This document shows positions 23,801-34,890 of a DNA stretch of 64,000 nt, one piece after another (the stretch's first letter is position 1; every line of letters starts with the position of its first letter). Both the position numbers and the translations under genes were made by a program. The notes beneath the pieces were generated by a model. It worked only from the letters and a program-made list of their open reading frames with translations. It was not told the origin of the DNA and made no database searches. Source of the DNA: Adiantum capillus-veneris (lineage: Eukaryota; Streptophyta; Polypodiopsida; Polypodiales; Pteridaceae); contig CM043966.1 in assembly GCA_014529385.2 (NCBI GenBank), positions 100,346,087-100,410,086 of the forward strand. The letters are read 5' to 3'.

Positions 23801-24742
23801 ACATTGAACACGCATAACAAAGCGGAACCAGGCTATGTCCATATCAACATACATCTGGGAGATCAAAGGCGGGATAATATCCACAATCATAGCCCGAAAA
23901 GGCTCATGCTTGAGATAAGCATTATTGACATGCAATAGCCTCTTCTTGGGCAGGCGATCATTGGCATCAAAAGAGCCAAAACAAAGCTTCAAGCATACAG
24001 GAAAATGATCCGAAAGACACATAGCATAATCAATCTTCAACTCGCAAACAAAGTTATCATATTGTTGCATGTGAAAAAGATACCAGCGATCAAGCCGAGC
24101 GCGATACATAAATTGAGCATTATGTTGAAAAGTGAATCCTGGATCAATAGCATGCGATAGGGGCCACAAGTCAAGTCCATTACATGTCATCATAAATTGA
24201 TCCCACGATTGTCGTTCCGTATGAAGCATGTGAGAATGCCTAGTAGTATTATCTACATGGTTAGGTGCATTATTAAAGTCCCCACAAAGAAATGCATTAG
24301 AACGCCAACAATAAGAGGAGATAGCGCTCCACAACCGTGCCCTATCTGCAGAAGCTGTGTATGCATATAAGCCTCCAAATTCAAAAACTTCTCCATTAAC
24401 AATACATTGGATGACCATCCATCTCCGAGCTGGGTCATTAAAAACCAAGGTCGGGAAGAGTTCGTGTCGAACAAGTATAAGCACACCAGAATAGCCGGCC
24501 GAGCCTGCATAAGCTATCCAGTAGCCTGCAAGGTAAGAGGTCTGTCCTGCAAATTGATGCTGGTTATGCTCCTGAAGAACCACAATATCTGCTTGACATG
24601 TATGTACATAGTGCCTGGTTAACCGCCACTTGTCGTGATTGCATAACCCACGCACATTATAGGAGATGCACTTCAAAGAACTATGCATTCTGATATGGTA
24701 TATAGAGTGGGTGAGGAACTGAGAAAATGGGAAAAAACTCAA
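20895..24742 (-). pseudogene. LINE B1 ORF2: endonuclease, reverse transcriptase, zf-RVT
   Basis: From the N-terminus: an APE-type endonuclease (CISYNVRGL near the start, then VVLQEHN, FLCGDFNNAP and LSDHFPVCL); RT (GRWRAPGWDGL, HWRPITLMPVVYKLMAKML, QVDIEKAFDTV, RQGCPLSAML); the catalytic YADD at 22569-22580; then zf-RVT near the C-terminus (LPLKERVFLWRCLVG, then CPRCLEAEETVPHLLWRC). The C-terminal stop is at 20895. The frame breaks near 23440, 22820 and 22590, and a stop lies just before YADD (G-stop-AYADD). ORF2 proteins nick the target and copy the RNA at the nick (target-primed reverse transcription). All catalytic motifs I can see are conserved, so inactivation is by frame disruption only. 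Confidence 0.88.
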
Positions 24743-24902
24743 GTGCCAGTGCCCATCGACACATCCTCCCCGGCTACAATCACCTGAGGAGGTGGGTCAA
24801 GACCTGGACTTGGAAGATTGAAAGTAAAAGCACCTTGCGATGAAGAGGCTTCGCCTGTAACAACTTCCTTATAAGAACGGACCACCTTGTCCTAGGCTTC
24901 AG

Positions 24903-25967
24903 TCAAAACGTGTTGTCATTACAAGGGAGCTTTTTTTGAGCAACATTCTTCAAAGGAGGCACATAATTACGAGAAGATGCCGAAATACGGGCTGTAGCAG
25001 CTTTAACGGGTTTCTTGGGCAACATCCAAGCTTGGGACGTTGAAGCCGATTCTTTGCCTTTGTCTTTAATATTCGGAGAGGTAGAAAGTGCAGACAATTG
25101 GAATTGTGTCCCCTTGCCTTTATTCACCCCGGTTGTCGGAGAGGAGGTTGAAACACCTTTGGTTTGAACGTCAGTAGAAGATTTCGAATTTGAGGAGTAG
25201 GAACAACTGAAGGTGGTGGTTGCAGGTTGGGTTTCGGACATTCGGACTGCATATGGCCGAATTTGCCACATCGGAAACAAGAGTTTGCAAACTTGCCCCA
25301 CTTAAGCTTAAATGGGCGCTTGCCAGCAACTGTATCCCCAGAATCGATGGAAATACCTCCTGGTGTGGGGATATCTGTGTCCCACAGAATACAAAAACGG
25401 TTTGTATTTGCGTCCAGCTTCGGAGGGCAAATGACTTTGCCCAACTGAGCAGCAAGCAAAGGAAGAAAGTGACTCCAGGTGCGAGGAAAATCGACCACCT
25501 CAACCCAAACAGGACACTTGTGACGAATGAGACTTTGATAGTCCTTGGTGAGAGCCCAGGGCAGTACATGAGTCATCTGCGTATTGAAGAAAAGAGGAGA
25601 CATTTCAAGCAAAGCGTCCCGAGGATCAATGTCGGCCAACAAGACTTCATAGAACCCGCGCACGCCGAAGTAAACCCCTCGGACTGCTTGCCGTTTGAGC
25701 AGGAAATCAACCCATTGGCCTACATCCTGAGCCGTAGGCATTCTTCCCGGGAAAAAAAGAATCACCGCGTTGAGCGCATATTGAGCAACGGGATCCATAA
25801 GCTCCTGTATAGGAATGCGCACTTCCATGTCAGGAGCGGATCCTTCCCAGGCTTGGCGAGCATCCTCGAAATCCTCATGCAAACATTCTTTGATAAGGCT
25901 TAAAGCATCCATATCCGAAGATTCCATGGCCTTCCGGCGCTTGTATATACACTGCTCGGCCGAATCC
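24903..25967 (-). pseudogene. LINE B1 ORF1: RNA-binding protein with CCHC zinc knuckle
   Basis: It starts MDSAEQCIYKRRKAMESSD at 25967. An N-terminal domain like plant LINE DUF4283 proteins follows (VYFGVRGFYEVLLADI; WALTKDYQSLIRHKCPVWVEV), then W-G-K-F-A-N-S, then a single knuckle C-F-R-C-GKFGH-MQSE-C. The last third is a Ser/Thr/Lys-rich low-complexity tail that continues in a shifted frame to 24903. ORF1 coats the LINE RNA. An upstream Met at 25990 lies within microsatellite sequence, so I chose 25967. B2 has the same protein, one nonsense change apart in the knuckle region. Confidence 0.82.
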
Positions 25968-25979
25968 ATGTGAAACTCC

Positions 25980-26118
25980 CACACACACACAGACTTTTTT
26001 TTTTGAGTTCTTTGGATATTTGACTGCTATAACACTGACAGACACACACAAGCTGGCTATACGCGCGCGCACACACACACACACACCCACACACACGCGC
26101 ACGCGCACACACACACAC
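25980..26118. repeat. (AC)n and (GC/AC) arrays between LINE B1 and B2
   Basis: An AC array at 25980-25991 is followed by GAC, a T10 run (25995-26004) and about 45 bp of unique sequence. More CA repeats and a 55-bp alternating CGCG/CACA tract (about 26061-26118) come next. The tract is purine-pyrimidine alternating, hence potentially Z-DNA forming. The T10 run after (AC)n mimics the 3' ends of B1-B3 and may be a further truncated LINE end. Confidence 0.85.
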
Positions 26119-26238
26119 TTTTTTTTTTTTTGTAAATCAATTTGATTTAACTATTTGTGGGAAACCTCAAAGAGAGGAAAACCCACCCAAAAGATGTACA
26201 AGGAAAGGAACACAACAGTGTTCAGCTGTACAAAATAT

Positions 26239-29200
26239 CTAAAAGCATTCATAAGAAAGCTGATGTATCTCTGCCGTGATATCACCAACTTCCAAGGCAA
26301 ACCACAGAGACTGCCGAAGGGAAATCTTGAAGAAAGGTAGAGGATCCGTGTGAATGCTATGGAACATATAGCCATTACGTTGTCGCCACAGGCTCCAATA
26401 TGCCCAAAACCTGACCCACATGAAGAAGGCTGCAAAGCACTGCAACGCCGGCGAGAAGATACCAAAAACACAAAACCTCTTATGGAAGACAGTCGAGGGA
26501 AAACGTAACCGCACACGCAGATACCCGACGAAGGAATTCTCGAGTGACACTGCAATCCCACAAGAGGTGACAAACATCCTCCTCGGTAGATAAGCAACAG
26601 ACACATGATGAAGGGCGGATACGGCGCTTCCGAAGAAAGGTACCCACTGGGAGCACACCAAGTAAACACCACCAAAGAAACAACCGCTCTTTCAACGGCA
26701 AACGGCTTTCCCATATTGCAGATATAATCCTACGCCACCAAATATCGGATTTATGCATGTGCCAAATAGCGTTGCAATGATCAACAATCCATGGACGAGG
26801 CAGAAGAAGAGCATATGCCCGGCCAGCAGAAATATCTTGAAATGGCATTTCCCCAAGCTTCCAGTCAGACATTCAATCACCATCAACCAAAGGTGAAACG
26901 GGCAAAAAACCAGTCAACATTTGTTGTAATTCTCTCCAAAACTGGCGATAGTGCATGCCCAATCCAAAGCGGCGAGCGGCAAATGGAAACTCGAAAAGTA
27001 AAACCAGTTGCATCCACTACATCCTCAACCACTCGAATGCCACGGCAGGAGAGAAAACACGCCTGGCGAGGCGAGCGATCGATCAAAGTAAGAGAAAAAA
27101 CCCGACTCCAATGAAGGCTCTCCGCACGAAGCGAGTTTCCTTCCCTCCGAGCATTCCATGAGAAATGAATCGTAACTTGTTTCCATGCAGAAATCAAGGT
27201 GGAAGAAAGCGGGCATCCAGGAATACGACCATCCACAATACCAAATACTGCCTCCCACATGGATGATTGCTAGTGACCAAATGAGGATGTAACCACATGC
27301 TGACTCAAGTGTGCAAACATAAGAGTCCAAGGCTGAGATTGATGCACAAGTGTAGGCAAAAGCATAGCCTTCCTAGCAATGACATGCCTATGCAGGTCCA
27401 AAATATTCAAACCCCCAAAGCGCTTTGGTGTACAAAGTTTTGCCATCGATATCAAGCGCAAACCTTTTTTGTGAGCACGCGTTTGCCACAAATGAGACAA
27501 AATGGCCGACATGAGAGAGTCAAGACAATGCCTAGGCCAATGCAACAATGGCAAAAAGAGCTGAACATATGCCATGAGGATACTCTGAACAAAAAGAACT
27601 GAACATATGCATGAGGATACTCCGAAGGTAACTGCAAACCATGAAGACGCTGCGCAGAGGTCAAGTGATCAAGATACATCAGCAAAGGGTGAGAAGCAAT
27701 TGCATACAACAAAGCACTAATAGGGCAGCCTTGCCTAACCGAACAACCAAGCGGCCACGATTCTGTCAATTCCCCTTCCAGAATTCCCGAAGACGTACTA
27801 CAGTCATACAAGAAATGAACCACATTGGCCAACTTACGACCAAACCCTAGGCTTCTCATTGTGGCAGCAATGAAATCCCAGTGCACAGTGTCAAAGGCCT
27901 TTTCAATATCAACTTGCATGACCATCACATCTTGTTGCGTATACTTAGCATATTCCATGCCAATCATAAGATTGGCGAAATTATCCATGATTTGACGACG
28001 AGGAATGAAACCATATTGAGTCTGATGAAGTCCTGTAAACAAATAGTCCTTGATGCGATGGACCAACATTTTAGCCAAAATCTTGTATATCACCGGCATC
28101 AGAGTTATGGGCCGCCAATGAGAGAACTGCTCGCAAAGCGCTTGCTTGGGCAACAACTTAAGCAAGCCCTCTTTCCATGAAATTGGTAGATCCTGTTTTT
28201 CCAATGCCGCATTTATCATAAAGATTAGGGGTTGCTTAAGAGCATCCCAAAACGAGAGGAAAAATTCCTCAGTAAGTCCGTCCCAACCAGGAGATCTCCA
28301 CCGACCCAATGCAAGCAAGGCACCATGCAATTCAGCGACAAAGAAAGGATCCTCAAGGCAGTGTGCCTCCTTCGAGGGCAAGATCGGACGAACATAAGAA
28401 AGCAACAATTCACGCGCTCGACAAGCTGTCGAAGACGGCTGAGATGGAGCAGCAAACACCTTACGGTAACGTGAGACCATAACCTCAGCAAGTTCCCTCT
28501 TCGAAGAAGTCCAAGCACCCGAGGGAAGCATAACCCCCTTAATCGACTGTGAGACTCTCGAATGATGCAAATGCTTAAAAAATTTCTTCGAAGCACAACC
28601 TTTATCCATAAAGGCCTGTTGACGTGCACGCGTCTGCCACTTTGCAAGCTTCCTCTTATCATTTTGCTGAATACACACTTTAGCTTCACATAACTCCGTC
28701 ATTTCAGAGTCAGACAAAGGGCGAAAATCAACCAATTGTTGTAATCGTTGACTAACCCCGGATGCGCTGCATATGCTGCCTACCATAGTCAGAAATCACA
28801 GTTTGTACTCTCATGACAAAACGATACCAAGCAGCAGCCACATCAATATGCATTTGAGCCAACAGCGGAGGAATAATATCGGCAACCATATGACGAAAAG
28901 CTTCATGAGTAAGATAGGCATTATTAACATGCAACAAACGTTTCCTGTGAAGAGGCCGATCACAAATAGACTGTCCAAAATACAACGACAGCAAAAGAGG
29001 ATAATGATCCGATAGCTGCAGAGCATAATCTATCCTCATGTCACATACAAATTCTTCATACTGTTGCCCATTAAGCAAATACCAACGATCCAATCGTGCT
29101 CTATAAGAGGAGTGAGCAGCATGTTGAAAGGTGAAACCAGTGGCATCAAGATACAAAGAACGCCATATATCAATCATTTGAGCAGAGGCAACAAAATGAT

Positions 29201-29708
29201 CCCAGTTGTGTTTCTCCGCAAGCAGCATATGCGAATTTCCTTTGGTACTGTCAAGCAAACCAGGAGTATTATTGAAATCTCCACACAGAAATGCATTCGA
29301 TGTCCATGGGCGAGAGGAGATTTCCCGCCACAAAGCAGCTCTTTGCCCAGAGGCCGTATATGCATATGTACCTCCAAATTCATGAACTCTACCATTCAAC
29401 AAACACTGTACAACCATCCACCGACCATGCGGATCATTGTATAACAGAACAGGTTGAAGCTCATGCCGAATTAGCATCAATACACCAGAGAAATCTTGCG
29501 AGCCAGCATACGCAATCCAATATCCGACAAAATAGGAGCATTGACCAGCAAACTTGTGCTGATTGTGCTCTTGCAATACAACTATGTCTGCTCTACATGT
29601 ATGTACATAGTGCCAGGTCAGCTGCCATTTGTCAATGTTGCATAACCCACTCACATTGTATGAGATGCATTGAATATTGCATTGGAAACATATGTTCAAA
29701 AGCAACAA
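26239..29708 (-). pseudogene. LINE B2 ORF2 with deleted RT active site
   Basis: The endonuclease is complete (CISYNVSGL, VVLQEHNQHKFAG, FLCGDFNNTPG, LSDHYPLLL), and the RT N-terminal half is long and open (GRWRSPGWDGL, HWRPITLMPVIYKILAKML, QVDIEKAFDTV, RQGCPISALLYAIASHPLL). After HGLQLPS at about 27625 the sequence jumps to the region that in B1 lies about 130 residues later (AYVQLFLPLLHWP). The whole YADD block is therefore missing. At the joint a 24-bp segment (CTGAACATATGC-ATGAGGATACTC) is present twice, at about 27565 and 27597. The zf-RVT part remains (LPLKERLFLWWCLLG; CVCCLSTEEDVCHLLWDC). Further frameshifts lie near 28760, 27250 and 26880. Confidence 0.85.
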
Positions 29709-29829
29709 GAATCAAAATCAAGTGGAGGTGCCCATAGACACGTCTCCATCCACTGCATCCGTACGAGGACCCATCCTCTGAGTCAGGGCAGGAAACCTGT
29801 CCACAGTGTTCACATGCGATGTGGAAGCC

Positions 29830-30754
29830 TCACCAAGGAGTACCTCTTTGTAAGAGTATCGCTTTATCCCATGCATCAATTAGCGTGCGATTGTCATTAC
29901 AAGGAAGTTGCTTAAACGATGCATTCTTGTTAGCATTAACAGAAGGAACGTAATTACGCGAAGAAAGTGGCGTGCGAATCTTGAGTGCTTTTTTCGGCAC
30001 CACCCATGTATTGACATCAACAGGTCCAACATTTTTGCCTTTAGCAGTAGTCCCAGTCCAAAGATCAGTAACTTGCTGTACCTTGCCTTTCCCCTTGTCC
30101 ACATTCGAAGCCACTTTAGCAGTAGAAACTCCACTTTGCTTGGCGTCACTTGTGGGTTTCCCAGCAGGGATAGAGGTGGACAAAGGAACAGCAGAGGGAG
30201 GAGGTTGCAAGACCGGCTCTGGACATTCGGATTGCATATGACCAAATTTGCCGCATCGAAAACATGAATTCGCAAATTTTCCTCATTTAAGTTTAAAGGG
30301 ACACTTGCCTACCCATGGATCACCTAAGTCAACCATAATACCATCAGGGGTACTCTTGTCCGTGTCCCATAGAATGCAAAACCTATTGGTATTCGCATCC
30401 AATTTTGGCAGACAGATAACCTTTCCAAGCTGCACAGCCAACAACGGCAGGAAATGTCTCCACGTGCGGGGGAAATCAACAATTTCCACCCACACCGGGC
30501 ATTTGTGATGAATAAGACTCTGGTAGTCTTTAGTGAGTGCCCATGGGAGAACATGTGTCATTTGCATATTAAAAAAGAGGGGAGACATCTCAAGCAAAAG
30601 ATTTCGAGCGTCCATATCTGCGAGCAACACTTCATAAAATCCACACGCCCCAAAGTAGACACCACGGACAGCTTGCCGCTTAAGGAGAAAATCGATCCAT
30701 TGGCTGACATCCTGCGCAATAGGCATTTTCCCTGGGAAAAACAGAATAACTGCA
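29830..30754 (-). pseudogene. LINE B2 ORF1, 5'-truncated
   Basis: It lacks the first ~80 residues of B1 ORF1 because the copy is truncated in an (AC)n array. The DUF4283-like part (VYFGACGFYEVLLADM; CPVWVEIVDFPRTW) is followed by a stop where B1 has Trp (KLK-W-GKFANS). The knuckle C-F-R-C-GKFGH-MQSE-C and a Lys/Ser-rich tail then run to 29830. It otherwise mirrors B1. Confidence 0.82.
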
Positions 30755-30819
30755 TACACACACACACACTTTTTTTTTGTAAATCTGCTTTGATTAATTT
30801 ACAAACACACACACACACA
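30755..30819 (-). mobile_element. LINE B stub 'B3': 26-bp 3' end between two (AC) arrays
   Basis: (AC)n at 30755-30769 is followed by T9 (30770-30778) and GTAAATCTGCTTTGATTA (30779 on), which is the exact 3' end of LINE B1. After about 26 bp the sequence returns to (AC)n at 30804-30819. This is an extremely 5'-truncated insertion of the same LINE into the same kind of array. Confidence 0.75.
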
Positions 30820-33495
30820 TTGTTCGGGATGAGCAGGCCAGATATATGTGGGTCAGAGTGAAAGCAGAGACAGGGAGGCCACTCTACATTGAAATATGCT
30901 ATTTTGCCCCAGCACATCTCATTATGCATCACCCAAGGTGGAGTCACCCTACATGATTTTGGATGAGGACATATGGGAGTTCTCTAGGGATGGAGATGTC
31001 CTTCTTTTGGGAGACTTCAATGCCAAGATGGGCCAGTCTCAGAAGACTTTTTACGATACCTCAGAGGAAATGTTGAGAGAATTGGATGTCAGTGATATGG
31101 GACTGGCCAGGTGTTTGCAAGATGAAGAGCACACTAGATATGGGGGATATTTGACAGATTTGGGGACTGTACATGGATGGGCCATCTTGAATGGCCTCCA
31201 CAGATTTCCAGCATCGAGTGGGTTTACTTGCTTTCCTCAAACATGGGGCCAGCACACTGGATTATGTTTTGGCTCAGCCCAGTTTCATACCCTCTATTAA
31301 GGAATTTAGAGTCGGCCCAGGTCTATTGGGGTAGCAGTAGATCATGCTCTCCTCACGTTTACTGTCTCATTCCAGTTCAACACAGCTCGACTGGCACATA
31401 CACCTATGCATACCTGATACACTTTAACTTCAGAGACTGATTCTGTCTACATAGATGGTATGTACAGACGCTTATGCACAGAGGATCAAGGGAGACCTTT
31501 AATGGAGGTCACTTATATAGTGACAGAGACACTACAGGATGTAACAGCAGAGGCATATCCCCATACTGAGCCTGGGCAGCGCCCCTGAGCTGGGGCAGCG
31601 CCACATTCTGGGAGCATACCCCAAAATAGGTGGTATGATGAGGAGTGCAGAGAGACGAGAGCCCGACTTGAGAGGGAGGTACTTCTAGGTGTCATCAATC
31701 ACAGGCAGTCACGAATTGCTTCTCGACGTTTGGTATGGCGAAAGAAGAGGGCGTTTCTAGCTCGGCTAGAGCAGGATTTATATCAGTTGTTTTTGAGCCA
31801 GGATTCAAGCTAGGCATGTCGACTCTTCCATGAGCACTCCCCTCCACGGAGCACAGTTGGCAAGGGCATGGATCCCACTACTGTTATATGCTGATGATAT
31901 TGTGCTGATTTTCGACTCCCCGGAGGGGATGCAGCGTCATGTAGATGCTTTGTACACATTTGCCCACGATAGTGGATTGTCTGTTAACCTGGGGAAAAAC
32001 AAGGTTATGGTGTTTAACACCACACCATAGTGGGTCAGGAGGTCAGCATCTACTTTTACATTTGGCCAGGAGACGGTGGAGTATACAGATGCTTACACCT
32101 TAGGGTAGTCTTCAGTGGACCGGCATTTTCATTGAGGAGAGCAACAGAGACTAGATTGACGAGAGCTTATGCAGCCTTGGGAGGTTTGGAGAAGATGTGT
32201 TCGTAGGTTCAGTTTCAGGAACCTCGAACAAAGCTGTGGCTTTGTGACACTATAGTGGCTTCAGCTATGCTCTATGGGGTTCAGATTTGGGGGCCCTCAA
32301 TGGACCACCAGGGCAGATCTAGTAGCATTTATGGATGGAGATGTATGGAGAGGCCTCTAGTCTCTGTGGTCTCTCGGATGATTCGGGCTAAGGCCTCAGT
32401 GCCACATGAGATTATTCGGGCTGAACTAGATGCCCCTCCTCTCGTAGTTGAGGCCCTTACTCAATCAATCTCCTTCATGCATAATTTATGGGACCTTCCC
32501 AGAGACAGATATGCTAGGCTAGCACTTGAGTCATCTTGACAGCTAGCGCTACAAGGGGACAGAGCATGTTGGTATGGGCAGATGACATCATGGTTTTAGT
32601 CACATAGCTTCAACATGGATAGACTGCCTCCATTCCAGTACTCCTTGGATGCACCCTCCCTTTCTCTCACGCGGATGGAGACCACTAGACTTATACGTCA
32701 GGTTGATTCAACTAGATACCAGAAGCACATGGATACAATTGGTACAAGAGTTGGACACGAAGATGGCTTTCTATAGAGAGCATCTCCTCCAACTAACAGA
32801 GGATGGATATGTGATCAGACCGGCCTATATGGCACTCATTTATCCTATGGGATACAATGTGCTATTGGTCCGATGCGCACATCATCGGATCAGCTAGAGA
32901 TTGAGACTGGCAGATTTAGGAGAGTACGAGCAGAAGCCATGATATGCCAGTTATGTCATATAGAGCCAGAGACAGAGTTACATCACATTGTCATTGTCCG
33001 TCGGTATAATACGAGATACAAGGCCGCTTTCACTGTCTATTCAGACAGGGCTTTGGACCAGAGTCATGAGATATCAGGATCAAAGATGCCACGGGTTGTT
33101 TTTGCTAGAGCTGCGCAGACACAAGGAAAGTCTCTTGAGGAGACCAGGTAGTGGGAGACATTCACAGAGGGAGATCAGTGACTTCTTTAGAGCAGGGACT
33201 CAACAACCGGATGAGCATGCTTCGCAGCAAACTTGAGAGCCCACTGCTACTAGAGGTATATTAGTGGATAGAGCCACTGAGCTCGGGAGAGCTAGAGGCC
33301 CACGTCTACGGGGGCGACCATGGCATCGACAAAGGCTCCACCAGAGAATCAGGACTATTTTAGCACGATATGGGAGACGCCCATTCCGATTATTTACAGA
33401 GGCGGACATTGATGAAGCTCTTCAGCAACCGACGCAATACTTTCTCGGATAACGCCCAATGCTGGGCATCCTTGGGCATGGATGATGATGATGAG
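30820..33495 (+). mobile_element. LINE 'C1', truncated at both ends and internally deleted
   Basis: It starts right after (AC)n, inside the endonuclease (DVLLLGDFNAKMGQS near 30985). Compared with C2 it lacks about 800 bp: the sequence passes from the linker before the RT (SCSRLFHEHSPP region, about 31840) straight to the block preceding YADD. YADD itself is intact at 31887-31898 (LLLYADDIVLIFDSPEGM). The C-terminal region with C-x-x-C and the RNase-H-like/zinc segment (IETGRFRRVRAEAMICQLC) follows, then Arg-rich sequence to 33452. The usual LINE C 3' UTR and (CT)n are missing. Unrelated sequence starts at about 33495. Confidence 0.8.
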
Positions 33496-34047
33496 ATTTT
33501 CAGGCAGACGATTTGAGTCTTTTATTATCAGCTAACATCGAGGATGACAATATTTATGAAACCCTGCCTAAATCAAAAGCGACATTTAAGCGGAGGATTC
33601 GAGAGAGCACACTATTGCCATTTTCTATGAGAGTAGAGAAACTTTCTAGAGACAAAGACGATACAGGCGATGATTAAGGCGGAGCTGAGCCTTTTGAGGG
33701 GTGACATTGAAAATGAGATGTATAAGAAGGTACATGCGATGATTAAGGCGGAGCTGAGCCTTTTGAGGGGTGACATTGAAAATGAGATGTATGCAAATGA
33801 GGAGACTTACAAAAAAGCTATGTATGGAGATATGAGGAAAGAGTTGGACAAAGAGATGCTTGGTAAGCGTGATGAGATGTACACATCATTGAAGGTTGAA
33901 ATGCAGACTATAGTGAGGGCATACATGAATGTAATGAAATGTGTGATGCAAAACATATTAGAGAATGCACTTGCTGCTTTTGGATCCTTGAATTCATGGA
34001 AGAGTCCCTACGGAGAGTCGCCTCCACGTGGCGGGACTGGATTCTAA
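33496..34047 (+). pseudogene. Unrecognised charged ORF upstream of the 111-bp array
   Basis: A readable frame from about 33503 (ADDLSLLLSANIEDDNIYE...) is followed by a shifted frame at 33670-34047 rich in Lys/Glu/Met. A 23-residue unit starting MIKAELSLLRGDIENEMY occurs twice (69-bp DNA period, at 33667 and 33736). Heptad-like spacing suggests coiled coil, which could be the ORF1-type protein of LINE D, but I have no direct homology for that. It ends in a Gly/Pro/Ser tail before the tandem array. Confidence 0.35.
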
Positions 34048-34085
34048 CCGAGAACTCTCCATTGCCTCTTAGGGATCTTCTAGCG

Positions 34086-34890
34086 GAGGGACGACGCCCA
34101 GCCCGTGAAGATTTAGCCTACAAGCTTACCCCTTGTAGGTTTTGAACGCATTACACCCAAGGGCTCTCCAAGGGTCTTGAACGCACTACGCCCTCTACCT
34201 GGGCTAAAGGTAAGAACTTCTTACGGATGGGGTAACTCCCTTCCCGTGAGGAACTAGCCTACAAACTTGTCACTTGTAGGATGGATATTGAACGCAGTAT
34301 GCCTTCTACCTGGGCTAAAGGTTAGAACATCTTACGGATGGGGTAACTCCCTTCCCGTGAGGGTCCAACATACAAACCCGTCACTTGTAGGTTGGATATT
34401 GAACGCATTACGCCCTTTACCTGGGCTAAAGGTAAGAACATCTTGCGGATGGGGTAACTCCCTTCCCGTGAGGATCCAGCTTGCAAACTTGTCACTTGTA
34501 GGATGGATATTGAACGCACTACGCCTTCTACCTGGGCTAAAGGTAAGAACATCTTACGGATGGGGTAACTCCCTTCCCGTGAGGAACCAGCCTACAAACT
34601 TGTCACTTGTAGGATGGATTTTGAACGCATTACCTGGGCTAAAGGTAAGAACACCGCACGGATGGGGTAACTCCCTTCCCGTGAGGGTCCAGCTTACAAA
34701 CTTGTCACTTGTAGGAGGGATGTTGAACGCATTACGCCCTCTACCTGGGCTAAAGGTATGAACATCTCGCGGATGGGGTAACTCCCTTCCCGCGAAGATC
34801 CAGCCTACAAACTTACACTTGTAAGCTGGATATTGAACGCATTACGCCCTCTACCTGGGCTAAAGGTAAGTCTCTGAAGGACTTCATGAG
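34086..34890 (+). repeat. 111-bp tandem repeat array, about seven units
   Basis: The anchor ACCTGGGCTAAAG recurs at 34197, 34308, 34419, 34530, 34632, 34743 and 34853. Spacings are 111, 111, 111, 102, 111 and 110. Each unit also has ATGGGGTAACTCCCTTCCCGT and CACTTGTAGG...GAACGCA. The period is a multiple of 3, so a 164-codon frame stays open across it (34267-34761, a 37-residue unit), but I do not regard it as a real protein. The array lies upstream of the LINE D ORF and may be its 5' UTR promoter monomers. Confidence 0.9.

Larger units (their letters stand above)
20786..25980 (-). mobile_element. LINE 'B1', near full-length L1-type element
   Basis: Minus-strand plant LINE with ORF1 (DUF4283-like region plus CCHC knuckle), ORF2 (endonuclease, RT, zf-RVT), a short 3' UTR and a 3' A tail (T7 at 20786-20792 on plus). 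The A tail is joined directly to (CA)n on its 3' side. The 5' end, close to the ORF1 start at 25967, abuts another (AC) array (25980-25991). The 5' UTR is only about a dozen bases, so the copy may be slightly 5'-truncated. It has stops and frameshifts but keeps long open stretches, which suggests moderate age. Confidence 0.85.
26119..30754 (-). mobile_element. LINE 'B2', 5'-truncated relative of B1
   Basis: Same family and strand as B1. Its 3' A tail (T13 at 26119-26131 on plus) joins (AC)n. Its body begins GTAAATC-A-TTTGATT, as in B1. The 5' end is truncated inside ORF1 at about 30754, where it runs directly into ATACACACAC. It is flanked on both sides by (AC)n. Confidence 0.85.

Noticed and set aside
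34267-34761. 164-codon repetitive ORF (37-residue repeats)
   Set aside because: Openness follows from a 111-bp period divisible by three. There is no start context or conserved protein features, so I treat it as DNA repeat only.
34086-34890. CRISPR-like array
   Set aside because: The whole 111-bp unit repeats with no unique spacers, and the genome is clearly eukaryotic.
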